A stretch of DNA of 64,000 nt from Neobacillus ginsengisoli (GCF_030813055.1 NZ_JAUSTW010000001.1:434001-498000), one strand, 5' to 3'; positions 46,636 through 57,346 are shown, counted from the first letter of the stretch. The notes: generated by a model not told the origin, from the sequence alone. Made by a program: numbers and translations.

Positions 46636-47619
46636 ATGGCGGTAATTTCTTATATTGATTCAATAACAATGGCGATCCGTGAAGAAATGGAAAGGGATCC
46701 GAAGGTTTTTGTACTAGGTGAAGACGTAGGCGTAAAAGGCGGAGTGTTTAAAGCTACACAAGGCTTGTATGAACAGTTTGGAGAAGAGCGGGTTATCGAT
46801 ACTCCATTAGCTGAATCAGCGATAGCAGGTGTTGGAATTGGCGCGGCTATGTACGGGATGCGGCCGATTGCTGAAATGCAATTTGCTGATTTTATCATGC
46901 CTGCAGTTAATCAAATTATCTCTGAAGCAGCAAAAATTCGCTATCGCTCGAATAATGACTGGAATTGTCCAATTGTTATTCGTGCACCATATGGCGGCGG
47001 CGTGCATGGAGCACTCTATCATTCCCAATCAGTTGAAGCGGTATTTGCCAATCAACCCGGATTGAAAATTGTAATGCCATCCACTCCATATGATGCGAAA
47101 GGCTTATTAAAAGCAGCCATTCGTGATAATGACCCGGTTCTTTTCTTTGAGCATAAACGGGCTTACCGTTTGATTAAAGGAGAAGTGCCGGCTGACGATT
47201 ATACTCTGCCAATAGGAAAAGCGGATGTAAAGCGTGAGGGTGAAGACATAACCGTCATTACTTATGGACTATGTGTTCATTTTGCCCTGCAAGCGGCAGA
47301 AAAATTAGCTAAGGATGGAATTTCAGCACACATACTTGATTTGCGGACCGTTTATCCACTTGATAAAGAAGCGATTATTGAAGCAGCTTCTAAAACAGGT
47401 AAGGTTTTACTGGTAACAGAAGATACAAAAGAAGGCAGTATCATGAGTGAAGTTTCGGCGATCATTGCTGAAAATTGCTTATTTGAATTAGATGCACCGA
47501 TTATGCGTCTTGCAGGACCGGATGTACCGGCAATGCCGTATGCTCCAACCATGGAAAAATTCTTTATGGTGAATCCTGATAAAGTTGAAAAAGCAATGCG
47601 TGAGCTAGCTGAGTATTAA
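46636..47619 (+). CDS. bkdAB: Branched-chain 2-oxoacid dehydrogenase E1 beta subunit
   Basis: A 327-residue transketolase-like subunit completing the E1 heterotetramer. It shows VFVLGEDVGVKGGVFKAT, TPLAESAIAGVGIGAA, FADFIMPAVNQI, and RAPYGGGVHGALYHSQSVEA. GGGGAT precedes the ATG. Repeat copy D separates it from bkdB. Confidence 0.95.
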   Translation: MAVISYIDSITMAIREEMERDPKVFVLGEDVGVKGGVFKATQGLYEQFGEERVIDTPLAESAIAGVGIGAAMYGMRPIAEMQFADFIMPAVNQIISEAAKIRYRSNNDWNCPIVIRAPYGGGVHGALYHSQSVEAVFANQPGLKIVMPSTPYDAKGLLKAAIRDNDPVLFFEHKRAYRLIKGEVPADDYTLPIGKADVKREGEDITVITYGLCVHFALQAAEKLAKDGISAHILDLRTVYPLDKEAIIEAASKTGKVLLVTEDTKEGSIMSEVSAIIAENCLFELDAPIMRLAGPDVPAMPYAPTMEKFFMVNPDKVEKAMRELAEY

Positions 47620-47621
47620 AT

Positions 47622-47743
47622 CGAAAAGCGGAGGCGACTGATTAGAAACGAGGAAACCAGAGACTCCCCGGGAAGAAGCGTGTTTTTTGCTTCTTTCCGG
47701 GGGAGTTGAAGTTTCTCGAGTTTCCAGAAGCCAAGCTAGACAG
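47622..47743 (+). repeat. Dispersed extragenic repeat, copy D with long inverted repeat
   Basis: It begins GAAAAGCGGAGGCGAC and ends CCAAGCTAGACAG, like the other copies, but the middle is different: two imperfect arms of about 35 bases (GAAACGAGGAAACC...CCCCGGGAAGAAGC and GCTTCTTTCCGGGGG...GTTTCTCGAGTTTC) around a short T-rich loop. It lies inside the operon, between E1 beta and E2. Confidence 0.7.
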
Positions 47744-47787
47744 TAATCAAATTATGTTTTTGAATCGTATTAAGGAGGTTTAACCCA

Positions 47788-49092
47788 TTGGTAGTTGAAC
47801 AAATTAAAATGCCTCAGTTAGGGGAGAGCGTAACTGAAGGCACGATTAGTAAATGGTTGGTTTCTGTGGGTGATAAGGTAAATAAATACGATCCCCTTGC
47901 AGAAGTAATGACGGATAAAGTAAATGCAGAAGTCCCTTCTTCGTTTACAGGTGTGATTAAAGAGCTTATCGCAGAAGAAGGAGACACATTAGGTGTTGGG
48001 GAAATCATTTGCAGTATCGGAATAGAAGGCAGCAATGCAGAAGCTTCCCCTGCTGCAATTGATAATAAACAAGAGGAAGCAAAAAATACTGCAGAAGCTG
48101 TTCCTGAAGCAGACAAGGGGAACAAAGCACGTTATTCTCCAGCCGTGTTAAAAATTTCACAGGAAAATGGAATTGATTTAACACAAGTCCAAGGCTCCGG
48201 AGCAGGGGGACGAATTACAAGAAAAGATTTATTGAAGCTAATCGAATCCGGAAATATCCCAGTAGCGGGGCAAACAGTAGAGGTACCTAATCAACCGGCT
48301 GTAACGCAGGAACCATTGAAGGAAGTTGCCAGTCAAGCAGTTTCTGCTCCAAAACAACCGGCTCCAGCAGTGAATATTCCAGTTGCTGCCGGTGACATTG
48401 AGATTCCTGTTACAGGTATTCGTAAAGCCATTGCAGCCAATATGCTGAGAAGTAAGCATGAAGCACCGCACGCTTGGACGATGATCGAAGTCGACGCCAC
48501 TAATTTGGTTGAATACCGAAACTCCCTAAAGGATGAGTTTAAGAAAAAAGAAGGCTTCAATTTAACGTTCTTTGCTTTCTTTGTCAAAGCCGTAGCACAG
48601 GCACTTAAAGAATTCCCGCAAATCAATTCGATGTGGGCAGGAGAAAAAATCATCCAAAAGAAAGATATCAATATTTCAATCGCTGTGGCTACAGATGATG
48701 CCTTATTCGTACCGGTTATTAAAAATGCCGACGAAAAAACAATTAAAGGAATTGCCCGCGAAATAGCGGAGCTCGCGGTTAAAGTGAGAACTGGAAAGCT
48801 AAAATCTGATGATATGCAAGGCGGAACCTTTACCGTCAACAACACAGGCTCTTTTGGCTCTGTTCAATCAATGGGCATTATTAATTACCCGCAAGCGGCG
48901 ATTCTGCAGGTGGAATCAATCGTTAAACGTCCAGTTGTCATGAATAATGGCATGATTGCGGTTCGCGATATGGTGAACTTATGTATGTCACTTGATCACC
49001 GTGTATTAGACGGACTGGTTTGCGGGCGTTTCCTACAACGGGTCAAAGAAATCCTGGAAAATACCTCGAAATCAACAACATCAATTTATTAA
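47788..49092 (+). CDS. bkdB: Branched-chain 2-oxoacid dehydrogenase E2 (lipoamide acyltransferase)
   Basis: A 434-residue core protein: lipoyl domain at 1-80 with the lipoylated K44 in MTDKVNAE, an acidic linker, the peripheral subunit-binding domain near 112-148 (ARYSPAVLKISQENGIDLTQVQGSGAGGRITRKDLL), an Ala/Pro linker, and the catalytic domain with SLDHRVLDGL (His) near 400. The TTG start has AAGGAGG upstream. Last gene of the bkd operon. Confidence 0.95.
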   Translation: MVVEQIKMPQLGESVTEGTISKWLVSVGDKVNKYDPLAEVMTDKVNAEVPSSFTGVIKELIAEEGDTLGVGEIICSIGIEGSNAEASPAAIDNKQEEAKNTAEAVPEADKGNKARYSPAVLKISQENGIDLTQVQGSGAGGRITRKDLLKLIESGNIPVAGQTVEVPNQPAVTQEPLKEVASQAVSAPKQPAPAVNIPVAAGDIEIPVTGIRKAIAANMLRSKHEAPHAWTMIEVDATNLVEYRNSLKDEFKKKEGFNLTFFAFFVKAVAQALKEFPQINSMWAGEKIIQKKDINISIAVATDDALFVPVIKNADEKTIKGIAREIAELAVKVRTGKLKSDDMQGGTFTVNNTGSFGSVQSMGIINYPQAAILQVESIVKRPVVMNNGMIAVRDMVNLCMSLDHRVLDGLVCGRFLQRVKEILENTSKSTTSIY

Positions 49093-49101
49093 TACAGAAT
49101 A

Positions 49102-49129
49102 AAACCCGCTGCTCAATGGGCAGCGGGTT
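49102..49129. terminator. Terminator between convergent bkdB and thiF
   Basis: AACCCGCTGC and GCAGCGGGTT form a 10-bp stem with an 8-base loop. On the minus strand it is followed by TTTTATT, so it serves thiF best; towards bkdB the T-run is weaker. Confidence 0.75.
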
Positions 49130-49137
49130 CTCAATAT

Positions 49138-50157
49138 TTATCCTAAATATCTATGATAAAGAGATTTTGCCTCAGCAATATCCTTAGTTCCATGTACTAA
49201 AACTCTTCCATCTTTAAAGAAAACTAAACGGTGCGGGTTCACACTATAGGATAAAAGATACGGATTCCGCTGGACAGTACCGTCTTGACTCCTTAAAACT
49301 TCCTCCAATGCTTCCAGGTCACGCTCTATATCAATGGATGGGCGTATTTGGACAGAATCCCTTCCGCAAAGAACGGCGGTCTTCGTTTGATTTTCAAACG
49401 ATAAATAAGGATAGGAGGGAGCCTTTCCACATGATGGACAAAGCTCGTCTTTCATTTTATCTACTCGAATCGCACTGTATTGGTTTTTCCATAAATCAAA
49501 TGAAACTAACTTGTTTCGTAAAGAATCCAAATCTTCTACTAAAATCTTTAAAGCCTCACTTATTTGATAGGAAACAACCATACTGACAGCTGGACTTATG
49601 ATTCCTGCTGTATCACAGGTTAATCCCCCTAATGGTACAGTTTTTAATAAACAAGATAGGCAGGGTGTTTTTTCAGGAATGACCGTGTAGGTGATTCCGT
49701 AGCTTCCGACACAAGCACCATAAATCCAAGGCACTCGATATTTTTGTGATACATCATTTATCATCATTCTAGTATCGAAATTATCAGTGGCATCGATGAT
49801 CAGATCGACCTGCCCTGCCCATTCTTCAAGCTCTAAAACGGAGGCATCCGCAATAAATGCCTCTATTGTCACTGATGAATTAATGGCAGTTAATCGATTT
49901 TTGGCTGCAATAACTTTTGGTATATGATTTTCAGCATCATCTTCTGAATATAATTGCTGCCGCTGAAGATTTGACCATTCGACATAATCACGGTCAACGA
50001 TAGTAAGCTTGCCAATTCCTGCGCGGACAAGGGCTTCAGCATTCCCCGTTCCAAGTGCCCCGGCCCCGATAATTAATACATGTTTTTTGGAAATTTGTTC
50101 TTGTCCAGCTGTTCCGATTGGTGAAAACAATTCCTGGCGAGAGTATCGATTATTCAC
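49138..50157 (-). CDS. thiF: ThiF-type adenylyltransferase for ThiS activation
   Basis: A 339-residue E1-like enzyme that adenylates the ThiS C-terminus for sulfur transfer. Rossmann ATP motif [17 protein letters not shown] near 32-48, [27 protein letters not shown], and zinc ligands CLSC and CPSC. A C-terminal rhodanese-like region with [18 protein letters not shown] is present. ATGA overlap with thiG shows coupling. Last gene of the operon. Confidence 0.92.
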   Translation of the reverse strand: MNNRYSRQELFSPIGTAGQEQISKKHVLIIGAGALGTGNAEALVRAGIGKLTIVDRDYVEWSNLQRQQLYSEDDAENHIPKVIAAKNRLTAINSSVTIEAFIADASVLELEEWAGQVDLIIDATDNFDTRMMINDVSQKYRVPWIYGACVGSYGITYTVIPEKTPCLSCLLKTVPLGGLTCDTAGIISPAVSMVVSYQISEALKILVEDLDSLRNKLVSFDLWKNQYSAIRVDKMKDELCPSCGKAPSYPYLSFENQTKTAVLCGRDSVQIRPSIDIERDLEALEEVLRSQDGTVQRNPYLLSYSVNPHRLVFFKDGRVLVHGTKDIAEAKSLYHRYLG

Positions 50158-50921
50158 CCAATACTCATTCCTTCCTTAGGACTGCTTGCCGTTGCATATC
50201 TTTTTTTCTCGATACGGCCGGCTTCGAAACCTAACCTGCCAGCTTCAATGGCCAGCTTCATTGCTTTCGCCATTTTAACCGGGTCATTTGCCGCTGATAC
50301 GGCTGTATTTAATAACACACCATCTGCTCCTAATTCCATTGCCATGGCTGCATCCGCAGGCGAGCCAACACCGGCATCAACAATGACAGGAACCACTGCT
50401 TGTTCAATAATAAAACTTAGGTTTACCGGATTAATTATGCCTTGACCTGATCCAATTGGAGAAGCTCCAGGCATGACCGCATGGCAGCCCGCTTCTTGAA
50501 GTTTTCTGGCTAAAACGACATCATCGGAGGTATATGGCAGTACGATAAATCCTTCCTTAACTAATTCTTCAGTTGCTTTTAGCGTTTCGATTGGATCCGG
50601 AAGCAAGGTTTTATCACAGCCGATCACTTCAACCTTAATCATATCGCATAACCCGGAAGCCTTGGCGAGCTTGGCAATCCTCACCGCTTCTGCAGCTGTT
50701 TTCGCTCCAGCTGTATTTGGCAGGAGGGTATATTTAGTTGTGTCCAATTGTTCTAAAAAGTTAGGCTGACTTGCTTCAAAAATATTCATCCGTCTGACCG
50801 CAAAGGTTAGGATTTCTGATTCGGATACTTCAACCGCTTTTTTCTGGATTTCAAAGCTCGGGTACTTACCGGTACCAAGCAGTAACCGAGATTGGAAGGA
50901 TAATGAACCTATTTTTAACAT
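50154..50921 (-). CDS. thiG: Thiazole synthase
   Basis: A 255-residue TIM-barrel enzyme condensing deoxyxylulose-5-phosphate, dehydroglycine and ThiS-thiocarboxylate. Catalytic Lys is in [17 protein letters not shown], with GTGKYPSF near the start and [27 protein letters not shown]. Its DXP substrate is made by Dxs, encoded in this window. thiS ends one base upstream of its start. Confidence 0.96.
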   Translation of the reverse strand: MLKIGSLSFQSRLLLGTGKYPSFEIQKKAVEVSESEILTFAVRRMNIFEASQPNFLEQLDTTKYTLLPNTAGAKTAAEAVRIAKLAKASGLCDMIKVEVIGCDKTLLPDPIETLKATEELVKEGFIVLPYTSDDVVLARKLQEAGCHAVMPGASPIGSGQGIINPVNLSFIIEQAVVPVIVDAGVGSPADAAMAMELGADGVLLNTAVSAANDPVKMAKAMKLAIEAGRLGFEAGRIEKKRYATASSPKEGMSIG

Positions 50922-50922
50922 A

Positions 50923-51126
50923 TTAACCGCCTCCTACAAAATGAACAATTTCAATTCGATCTTTATCTGACAATCTAGTACTTTGGTGTTCTGTACTAGT
51001 TAATATTTCACCGTTTACTTCCACGACAACTACTTTATCTTGGATCTGGTAATGCTTTAGTAGGTCTGAGACAAAAACAATATGTTCCGGTAAATTTATA
51101 AATTCACCATTTAGTTGTACTCCCAT
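50923..51126 (-). CDS. thiS: Sulfur carrier protein ThiS
   Basis: A 67-residue ubiquitin-like protein ending in FVGGG, the Gly-Gly end that is adenylated and thiocarboxylated. [10 protein letters not shown] and [12 protein letters not shown] are typical. GGAGGAC precedes the ATG. Between thiO and thiG in the operon. Confidence 0.94.
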   Translation of the reverse strand: MGVQLNGEFINLPEHIVFVSDLLKHYQIQDKVVVVEVNGEILTSTEHQSTRLSDKDRIEIVHFVGGG

Positions 51127-51139
51127 AACAGTCCTCCTA

Positions 51140-52282
51140 TCAAACTAGCTCTTTATGTCTGTCCAAACGAAAAGCAGAAAGAAGGGTTTCATCCATTACT
51201 CTTCCATCCAGCAATTCAGCAACCAATTTCCCTGTAATCGGGCTTAATAAAATGCCATTCCGAAAATGCCCTGCTGCCACAAACATTCCCTTCAGTAACG
51301 GATGCTCGCCAATATAGGGATTGCCATCCCCTGTTTGCGGTCTAATGCCCGCCCAAACCCGTTCCCATGCAGCATCCTTAAGCTGAGGAACTAGTTGAAT
51401 CGCTCTTTCAACTAATGTAGAAATTCCTCCGGCTGTTACCTTCTTATCAAACGTATTTTCAACCATAGTAGCACCGATATAAATTTCCCCATTTCGTTTA
51501 GGAACTAGATAGCAGCGTTTATCAGAAAAAATCGTAGTGTTTATGAGGGGCTTTTCAGTCATCACGGAAAAGCATTCCCCTTTAACCGGGTACATACTAA
51601 GGTCTAACCCGGTTTTATGCAATAACTTGGCTGTCCAAGCTCCGGCTGTAATAACTACCTGATCACAATGAATTGGCCCGGCAGTCGTTTCGATTCCTTT
51701 TATTTGACCGTTTTCAATGATAAAGGAAAGAACCTCTGTATTTTCTCGGATTACCGCTCCAAAATAACCGGCCGCTTTGGCGAATGCTTGTGATAATTTT
51801 TCTGCTTGAACATGTCCGTCATTAGGAAGGTACATACCGCCGGGAATATCAGGAGATAAAGACGGTTCCATTTCTCGTAATTCGCTTGAATCAAGCCATT
51901 TGATACTGGGGTCCCATCTTTGTTGAAAGCTGACTTGTTTTTTTAATTCCAATGCTAAGTCTTCAGTCTCCGCAATTTTCAGCATTCCTTTATTAACAAA
52001 CTCGATATCGATACCGGTATATTCAAGCATTTCGCTCGAAATCGCTGAAAACATTGTCTGACTTTTTAGCGCCAGCTGGAAAAATGGACCGTCTTTTTCG
52101 ATTTCCGCTTGGGCTGCTAACATTCCGGCAGCAGCACTGGAGGCTTGAAAAGCTAACCGTTCCTTTTCAAGAATAATTACTTTTCTCCCCATTTTTGCAA
52201 GCTGATAGGCAATAGAGGAGCCATTGATTCCTCCCCCGATAATGGCAACATCAAATGAATTTTCCACTTCACACATCTCCAT
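51140..52282 (-). CDS. thiO: Glycine oxidase ThiO
   Basis: A 380-residue FAD enzyme (DAO family) oxidising glycine to the imine needed by ThiG. FAD motif IIGGGINGSSIAYQLA is near 14-29, and the C-terminal VAAGHFRNGILLSPITGKLVAELL binds FAD. The start is uncertain: ATG 52282 has AAAATG only, while GGAGATG lies 9 bases before a GTG five codons downstream at 52267. The gene overlaps the tenI 3' end by 14 bases if the first is used. Confidence 0.92.
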   Translation of the reverse strand: MEMCEVENSFDVAIIGGGINGSSIAYQLAKMGRKVIILEKERLAFQASSAAAGMLAAQAEIEKDGPFFQLALKSQTMFSAISSEMLEYTGIDIEFVNKGMLKIAETEDLALELKKQVSFQQRWDPSIKWLDSSELREMEPSLSPDIPGGMYLPNDGHVQAEKLSQAFAKAAGYFGAVIRENTEVLSFIIENGQIKGIETTAGPIHCDQVVITAGAWTAKLLHKTGLDLSMYPVKGECFSVMTEKPLINTTIFSDKRCYLVPKRNGEIYIGATMVENTFDKKVTAGGISTLVERAIQLVPQLKDAAWERVWAGIRPQTGDGNPYIGEHPLLKGMFVAAGHFRNGILLSPITGKLVAELLDGRVMDETLLSAFRLDRHKELV

Positions 52283-52871
52283 TTTTTAATACATTTTGGT
52301 AGGCTCTCACTGCCATGAAGGGGTCACGGGCTTCTAAAACGCCTGACATAACAGCAATACCTCTAGCACCGGCTTTCATTACCTGTCCGGTATTTTCAGC
52401 TGTAATCCCGCCGATGGCAATGACTGGAATATCAAGATTTGTAAGCTTTTTTAATTCTTCCAAACCTCTTGGGGCTAAATCAGGCTTGGATTTTGAAGGG
52501 AAGACATGACCGTATAGGATGAAATTCGCCCCGTCCATTTTTGCTTTTTGACCCTCTTCATAGGAGTGGATCGAACAACCAACTTTCAGTTCCGGAAACT
52601 TTTCCTTTACAACTGAAGCCTCCAAACTATGAAATCCTAATTGAACTCCTGCAACACCTGTAACGAAAGCAACATCCACCCGGTCATTTATCATAATTTT
52701 AGATAATGGGACATTGACTTTTGTTAATAGATTAACAGCTTGATATAATTCCTTGGCTGTTTTTTGTTTTTCACGTATGTGGATCGCAGTGATGTAAGAA
52801 TGAATATCTGTTAAAATTTCGCATAATTGCTCGAGAGGCATTTTTCCATTTGAAATAATATGTAGTTCTAT
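52269..52871 (-). CDS. tenI: Thiazole tautomerase TenI, probable ATA start
   Basis: A 200-residue TIM barrel of the ThiE/TenI family. The LYGHVFPSKSKPDLAPRGLEEL segment and GGITAENTGQVMKAGARGIAVMSG fit TenI, which isomerises the thiazole product, more than ThiE. The frame is open to an ATG at 52913, but that codon lies inside the riboswitch terminator stem. The homologous N-terminus (ELHIISNG) begins at ATA 52871, which has GGAGGTG 6 bases upstream; GTG 52880 overlaps that site. ATA is inferred. First gene behind the TPP riboswitch. Confidence 0.85.
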   Translation of the reverse strand: MELHIISNGKMPLEQLCEILTDIHSYITAIHIREKQKTAKELYQAVNLLTKVNVPLSKIMINDRVDVAFVTGVAGVQLGFHSLEASVVKEKFPELKVGCSIHSYEEGQKAKMDGANFILYGHVFPSKSKPDLAPRGLEELKKLTNLDIPVIAIGGITAENTGQVMKAGARGIAVMSGVLEARDPFMAVRAYQNVLKNGDV

Positions 52872-52895
52872 TAAGGTCACCTCCCTAGATAAAAC

Positions 52896-52930
52896 TAAAA
52901 AACCACTTTCCATTTAAATAGAAAGTGGTT
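52896..52930 (-). terminator. Riboswitch-controlled terminator
   Basis: On the minus strand AACCACTTTC and GAAAGTGGTT form a 10-bp stem with a 10-base loop, followed by TTTTT. The left arm can instead pair with AAGTGGT at the 3' edge of the aptamer (52978-52984), giving an antiterminator when TPP is absent. Confidence 0.82.
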
Positions 52931-52974
52931 AATCATTTGAATATATAAGGCTGCTTGTGTCCAACTAACAACCT

Positions 52975-53070
52975 ATCACCACTTCCCTACGCTGGTATAA
53001 TCCAGATCAGGTCCATAGAGTCCCGAAGTAATACTTCAATCTCAGCCCTTTAAAAAGGCACCCCTAGCGG
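52975..53070 (-). ncRNA. TPP riboswitch aptamer (THI element)
   Basis: The minus strand has the hallmark blocks in order: AGGGGTGCC, GGGCTGAGA, GGACCTGATCTGGATTATAC and CCAGCGTAGGGAAGTGG. TPP binding should favour the downstream terminator and switch off tenI-thiO-thiS-thiG-thiF. The gap to mutA (53071-53259) otherwise holds no gene. Confidence 0.95.
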
Positions 53071-53259
53071 AAAATTTTCAACTATTTTATTGTATTCAAT
53101 ACCATAATAGCACCTCAGTTTGAAATGTCAAATCATTTTGCTTTTTCTATCCAATTGATGGTTTTCGTTGCCTGAATAGTATTTGTATCCTAAAATAAGA
53201 TTATATGAAAGCTTAGAATTTTTTTGCAATTTGAACTTCTAGTGATGGGGGGCGGGACA

Positions 53260-55155
53260 ATGAATTTAGGCGAATTGAAAAATCAATCATTTCCAAGAAA
53301 TTATTTTGGTCAATGGGAAAAAAAAGCTGAGGAATCCCTTAAAGGCAAATCGGTTAAATCGCTAACAACCACTACTTATGAAAACATAAAATTGAAACCG
53401 CTTTATTGTGGGGAGGATGAAAAACCGGCAGCTGCTTTTCCAGGTGGTTCCGATTTTAGAAGGGGGATTTATCCGCTCGGTTATATTACGAATAGATGGC
53501 AGATTGCGCAACGGATATCCTATCAAACAATCGAAGAGTTAACGGAAAAACTTCAACACGCATTTACTAGAGGACAAACTGCTATATCTTTTGAGATTTC
53601 TAGCGGGCTTTTGGAAAATAGTGAATTTCTCGAGAAGCTAGTAAAAGATTACTCTAGTAAACATCCTTTCGCGATTAATGCCAGGAGTGAATTGCAGAAA
53701 GAAATGGTAAATTTATTAGCAAAAATAACCGAAAATCAAAGCGATGTTCTAGTTGTGACAGGATACATAGGGTCTGACCCGCTATCATCATTTGTCATTG
53801 ACGGAATACTCCCAAAAAACGATGTGCTGTATTTTGCTGACTGGGTAAAATCCATCAAGTTTGCAAACGATAACTTCCCTAGTCTACAAACTGTTTTGAT
53901 CAATACCTCTCCATACCATAATGGCGGAGCGAATGCTGTTCAGGAGCTTGGAATTGCGGCTGCAACCGGAGTATTTTATCTCCAGCAGTTACTTGCAGGC
54001 AATTTCACTCTCGAACAAGCATTAGCGAAAATGATTTTTCAATTTTCAATCGGTGCCAACTTTTTTATGGAGATTGCTAAACTGCGGGCAGCACGCATTC
54101 TTTGGGATAAAATCACAGAGGTTTATGGTGCAGATATGGAGTGGCGCGGCATGCAAATTGCGGCTGAAACTTCTGCGTTTACTAAAACTACTTATGATAA
54201 GCATGTAAATATCCTGCGGGCAGGAAATGAAGCTTTTGCTGCCATAATCGGTGGAATCCAATATTTGCATGTATCAGCATTTGATGAAATTATTGCTTCC
54301 AGCTATTTTTCTGAAAGAATTGCCGGGAACACCCAGCTTATTTTACAAGATGAAGTCCTATTAGAAAAAGTAATTGACCCTGCGGGCGGTTCGTGGTATG
54401 TCGAGGAGCTGACGCGGGAATTGGCCGAAAAAGCTTGGGAATTCTTCCAAGAAATTGAGGCAAATGGCGGGATCCTTAATGTGGTAAAAACTAGTTGGTT
54501 ACAAAGAGAGGTTGCTGTTGTTAATGAAAAAAGACAACTTGATATTTTTACAAGAGAAAAGAGTATCATCGGTACCAACGTTTATGCCAATTTAGAAGAA
54601 GAGGGATTTACAGGAAAAAAAAGGTCTGACAGACTTTTTTCGTCTAACAGGCAAAAGGGTCAACACCCAATTCAACCCATCCCGCAATTGAGATTAGCGG
54701 AACCATATGAAACTCTTCGGAACAAAGCCGTAGGATTAAAAGAAAAAATCGGAACACAACCTATGGTAGGAATGATATGCCTTGGCATTCTTAAGCACCA
54801 TAAAGCAAAGGTTGACTTTATCAAGGGATTTTTAGCAGTAGGCGGCATATACGGCGCTGCAAGTGATCCTGTTATTTCTTCGGAATCCGGTATCGAGTTT
54901 GTTAAAAACAGTCATTTACAGCATTTTTGCCTATGTGGAAGTAATGACCAATATGAAGAGATAGGTCATGAAGTCCTGTTGGCATTGAAAGCTGAATTCC
55001 CGGAAAGCGTTTTTTATTTAGCCGGCTTACCGGAAAAAGAACGGCAAAACCAATGGTTTGCTGAAGGTATCAGGCAGTTTATCCATGTAAAAAGCAATTG
55101 CTATGAGATACTTTCTACCATTCTTACTGATTTGGAGGTGACCGTGGATGAATAA
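53260..55155 (+). CDS. mutA: Methylmalonyl-CoA mutase small (beta) subunit
   Basis: A 631-residue homologue of MutB with the TIM-barrel part ([34 protein letters not shown]) but a degenerate C-terminal domain that lacks the DxHxxG cobalamin ligand, as is usual for MutA. It forms the heterodimer with MutB. ATG 53260 has GGGGGGCGGG just upstream; an in-frame ATG at 53224 lacks a site. Overlaps mutB by 8 bases. Confidence 0.93.
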   Translation: MNLGELKNQSFPRNYFGQWEKKAEESLKGKSVKSLTTTTYENIKLKPLYCGEDEKPAAAFPGGSDFRRGIYPLGYITNRWQIAQRISYQTIEELTEKLQHAFTRGQTAISFEISSGLLENSEFLEKLVKDYSSKHPFAINARSELQKEMVNLLAKITENQSDVLVVTGYIGSDPLSSFVIDGILPKNDVLYFADWVKSIKFANDNFPSLQTVLINTSPYHNGGANAVQELGIAAATGVFYLQQLLAGNFTLEQALAKMIFQFSIGANFFMEIAKLRAARILWDKITEVYGADMEWRGMQIAAETSAFTKTTYDKHVNILRAGNEAFAAIIGGIQYLHVSAFDEIIASSYFSERIAGNTQLILQDEVLLEKVIDPAGGSWYVEELTRELAEKAWEFFQEIEANGGILNVVKTSWLQREVAVVNEKRQLDIFTREKSIIGTNVYANLEEEGFTGKKRSDRLFSSNRQKGQHPIQPIPQLRLAEPYETLRNKAVGLKEKIGTQPMVGMICLGILKHHKAKVDFIKGFLAVGGIYGAASDPVISSESGIEFVKNSHLQHFCLCGSNDQYEEIGHEVLLALKAEFPESVFYLAGLPEKERQNQWFAEGIRQFIHVKSNCYEILSTILTDLEVTVDE

Positions 55156-57346
55156 ACAAAAGCCTAACTTTCAAAACGTATCATTATTTGAAGAACAACA
55201 ATTCAGTACAAAAGAGCAATGGAAAGAAAAAATTGTAAAAGAAATAGACGCTTCCATTGATGATTTATTATTTGAAACCAATGAACAAATTAATATTAAA
55301 CCGATTTATACAAATGAAGACCGTAACGGCTTAGAGCATTTATATGATTTGCCGGGACTTCCCCCGTATACTCGCGGCCCGTATCCAACGATGTATGTCA
55401 ACCGCCCTTGGACTGTAAGACAGTATGCCGGATTTTCTACAGCAGAAGAAAGTAATGCATTTTACAGGCGAAATTTAGCTATGGGTCAAAAGGGTCTATC
55501 GGTCGCTTTTGATTTAGCCACCCATAGAGGCTATGACTCCGACCATCCGCGTGTTGTCGGGGATGTTGGTAAAGCAGGAGTTGCGATTGATTCCATAATC
55601 GATATGAAGACTCTGTTTGATGGAATTCCTTTGGATCAAATGTCTGTTTCGATGACAATGAATGGGGCAGTTCTGCCAATCCTCGCGTTTTTCATTGTAA
55701 CAGCGGAAGAGCAGGGCGTAAGCCAGGAAAAGCTTTCCGGAACGATCCAAAATGATATTTTAAAAGAATATATGGTTCGGAACACCTATATTTATCCGCC
55801 GGAGATGTCGATGAAAATTATTGCGGATATTTTTGAGTATACATCCAAATACATGCCAAAGTTTAATAGCATTAGTATTTCCGGTTATCATATGCAGGAA
55901 GCCGGGGCGCCTGCCGACCTGGAATTAGCTTATACGCTTGCAGATGGATTGGAATATGTTCGGACCGGTCTTAAGGCCGGCATTGAAATTGATTCATTTG
56001 CTCCGCGGCTTTCCTTTTTCTGGGCTATCGGCATGAATTATTTTATGGAAGTTGCAAAAATGCGGGCGGCACGATTGATTTGGGCAAAAATGATGAAATC
56101 CCTTCATCCTAAAAACGAGAAATCAATGGCGCTTAGGACTCATTCGCAAACGTCCGGCTGGAGTTTGACAGAGCAAGATCCCTTTAATAATGTGATTCGG
56201 ACACTGATTGAAGCACATGCTGCAGCGATGGGTCATACCCAATCTCTGCATACCAATGCATTGGATGAAGCGATTGCCCTGCCAACGGATTTCTCAGCAA
56301 GAATTGCTCGGAATACACAGTTGTTTCTACAGGAAGAATCCGGAATTACCAATGTCATTGATCCATGGGCCGGGTCGTATTATGTTGAAAAGCTTACAGA
56401 TGAATTGGTCATTCGAGCTTGGAAGCATATCGAAGAAATTGAGAGTCTCGGCGGGATGGCAAAAGCGATTGAAACAGGGCTTCCGAAAATGAAAATCGAA
56501 GAGGCAGCTGCCCGCAGGCAAGCACAGATCGATTCAGGGAAGGAAACGATTATCGGTGTCAATCGCTATCGACTCGAAAAAGAAGAAGCCATTGATATTT
56601 TAGATATTGATAATACGGCTGTTCGCTTGAAGCAAATTGAAAAATTAAATACTTTAAAAGCAAGCCGTGATGAACAAAAGGTGGAAGAAGCACTGAGAGC
56701 CTTAACTAGAGCAGCCGAAACAGGAGAAAGAAATCTGTTGGAGGCGGCTGTTCAGGCTGCAAGAGTGAGAGCGACGCTTGGGGAAATTTCCGACGCGATT
56801 GAAAAAGTAGCAAGCAGACATAAAGCGGTAATCCGCTCGATAAGTGGAGTTTATAGCGCTGCCTTTAGCAATGAAGAAGAGATAAACGAAGTGATCAAAA
56901 TGACGGATGAATTCCTCGAAAATGAGGGAAGACGGCCGAGGATTCTGATTGCAAAAATGGGGCAGGATGGTCACGACCGAGGTGCGAAAGTCATTTCCAC
57001 AGCATTCGCCGACTTGGGGTTTGATGTGGATATTGGTCCATTGTTTCAGACACCGGAAGAAACCGCAAGACAAGCTGTTGAAAATGATGTTCATGTAATT
57101 GGAATGAGTTCACTTGCTGCCGGACATAAAACTTTGCTGCCACAGCTTATTTCAGCATTAAAAAATCTGGGTCGGGACGATATTCTGGTTGTTGTTGGCG
57201 GGGTTATCCCGGCCCAGGATTATCAATTTTTATACGAAGAAGGAGCTTCAGCCATTTTCGGTCCCGGGACGATTATCCCGGTTGCTGCACAGAAAGTAAT
57301 AAAGGAAATTTATAAACAACTCGGTTATGAGGAAGTGGCACAATAA
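55148..57346 (+). CDS. mutB: Methylmalonyl-CoA mutase large (alpha) subunit
   Basis: A 732-residue B12 enzyme converting (R)-methylmalonyl-CoA to succinyl-CoA. The N-terminal barrel has [23 protein letters not shown] and [19 protein letters not shown]; the C-terminal cobalamin domain has the axial ligand His in DGHDRGAKV near 604-612, then GLEVD-like [14 protein letters not shown] and [11 protein letters not shown]. Coupled to mutA and directly adjacent to meaB. Confidence 0.97.
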   Translation: MNKQKPNFQNVSLFEEQQFSTKEQWKEKIVKEIDASIDDLLFETNEQINIKPIYTNEDRNGLEHLYDLPGLPPYTRGPYPTMYVNRPWTVRQYAGFSTAEESNAFYRRNLAMGQKGLSVAFDLATHRGYDSDHPRVVGDVGKAGVAIDSIIDMKTLFDGIPLDQMSVSMTMNGAVLPILAFFIVTAEEQGVSQEKLSGTIQNDILKEYMVRNTYIYPPEMSMKIIADIFEYTSKYMPKFNSISISGYHMQEAGAPADLELAYTLADGLEYVRTGLKAGIEIDSFAPRLSFFWAIGMNYFMEVAKMRAARLIWAKMMKSLHPKNEKSMALRTHSQTSGWSLTEQDPFNNVIRTLIEAHAAAMGHTQSLHTNALDEAIALPTDFSARIARNTQLFLQEESGITNVIDPWAGSYYVEKLTDELVIRAWKHIEEIESLGGMAKAIETGLPKMKIEEAAARRQAQIDSGKETIIGVNRYRLEKEEAIDILDIDNTAVRLKQIEKLNTLKASRDEQKVEEALRALTRAAETGERNLLEAAVQAARVRATLGEISDAIEKVASRHKAVIRSISGVYSAAFSNEEEINEVIKMTDEFLENEGRRPRILIAKMGQDGHDRGAKVISTAFADLGFDVDIGPLFQTPEETARQAVENDVHVIGMSSLAAGHKTLLPQLISALKNLGRDDILVVVGGVIPAQDYQFLYEEGASAIFGPGTIIPVAAQKVIKEIYKQLGYEEVAQ

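Noticed and set aside
48333..48845. 170-residue minus-strand ORF inside bkdB
   Set aside because: Shadow opposite a clearly coding E2 gene; Ser/Ile/Phe-rich antisense composition.
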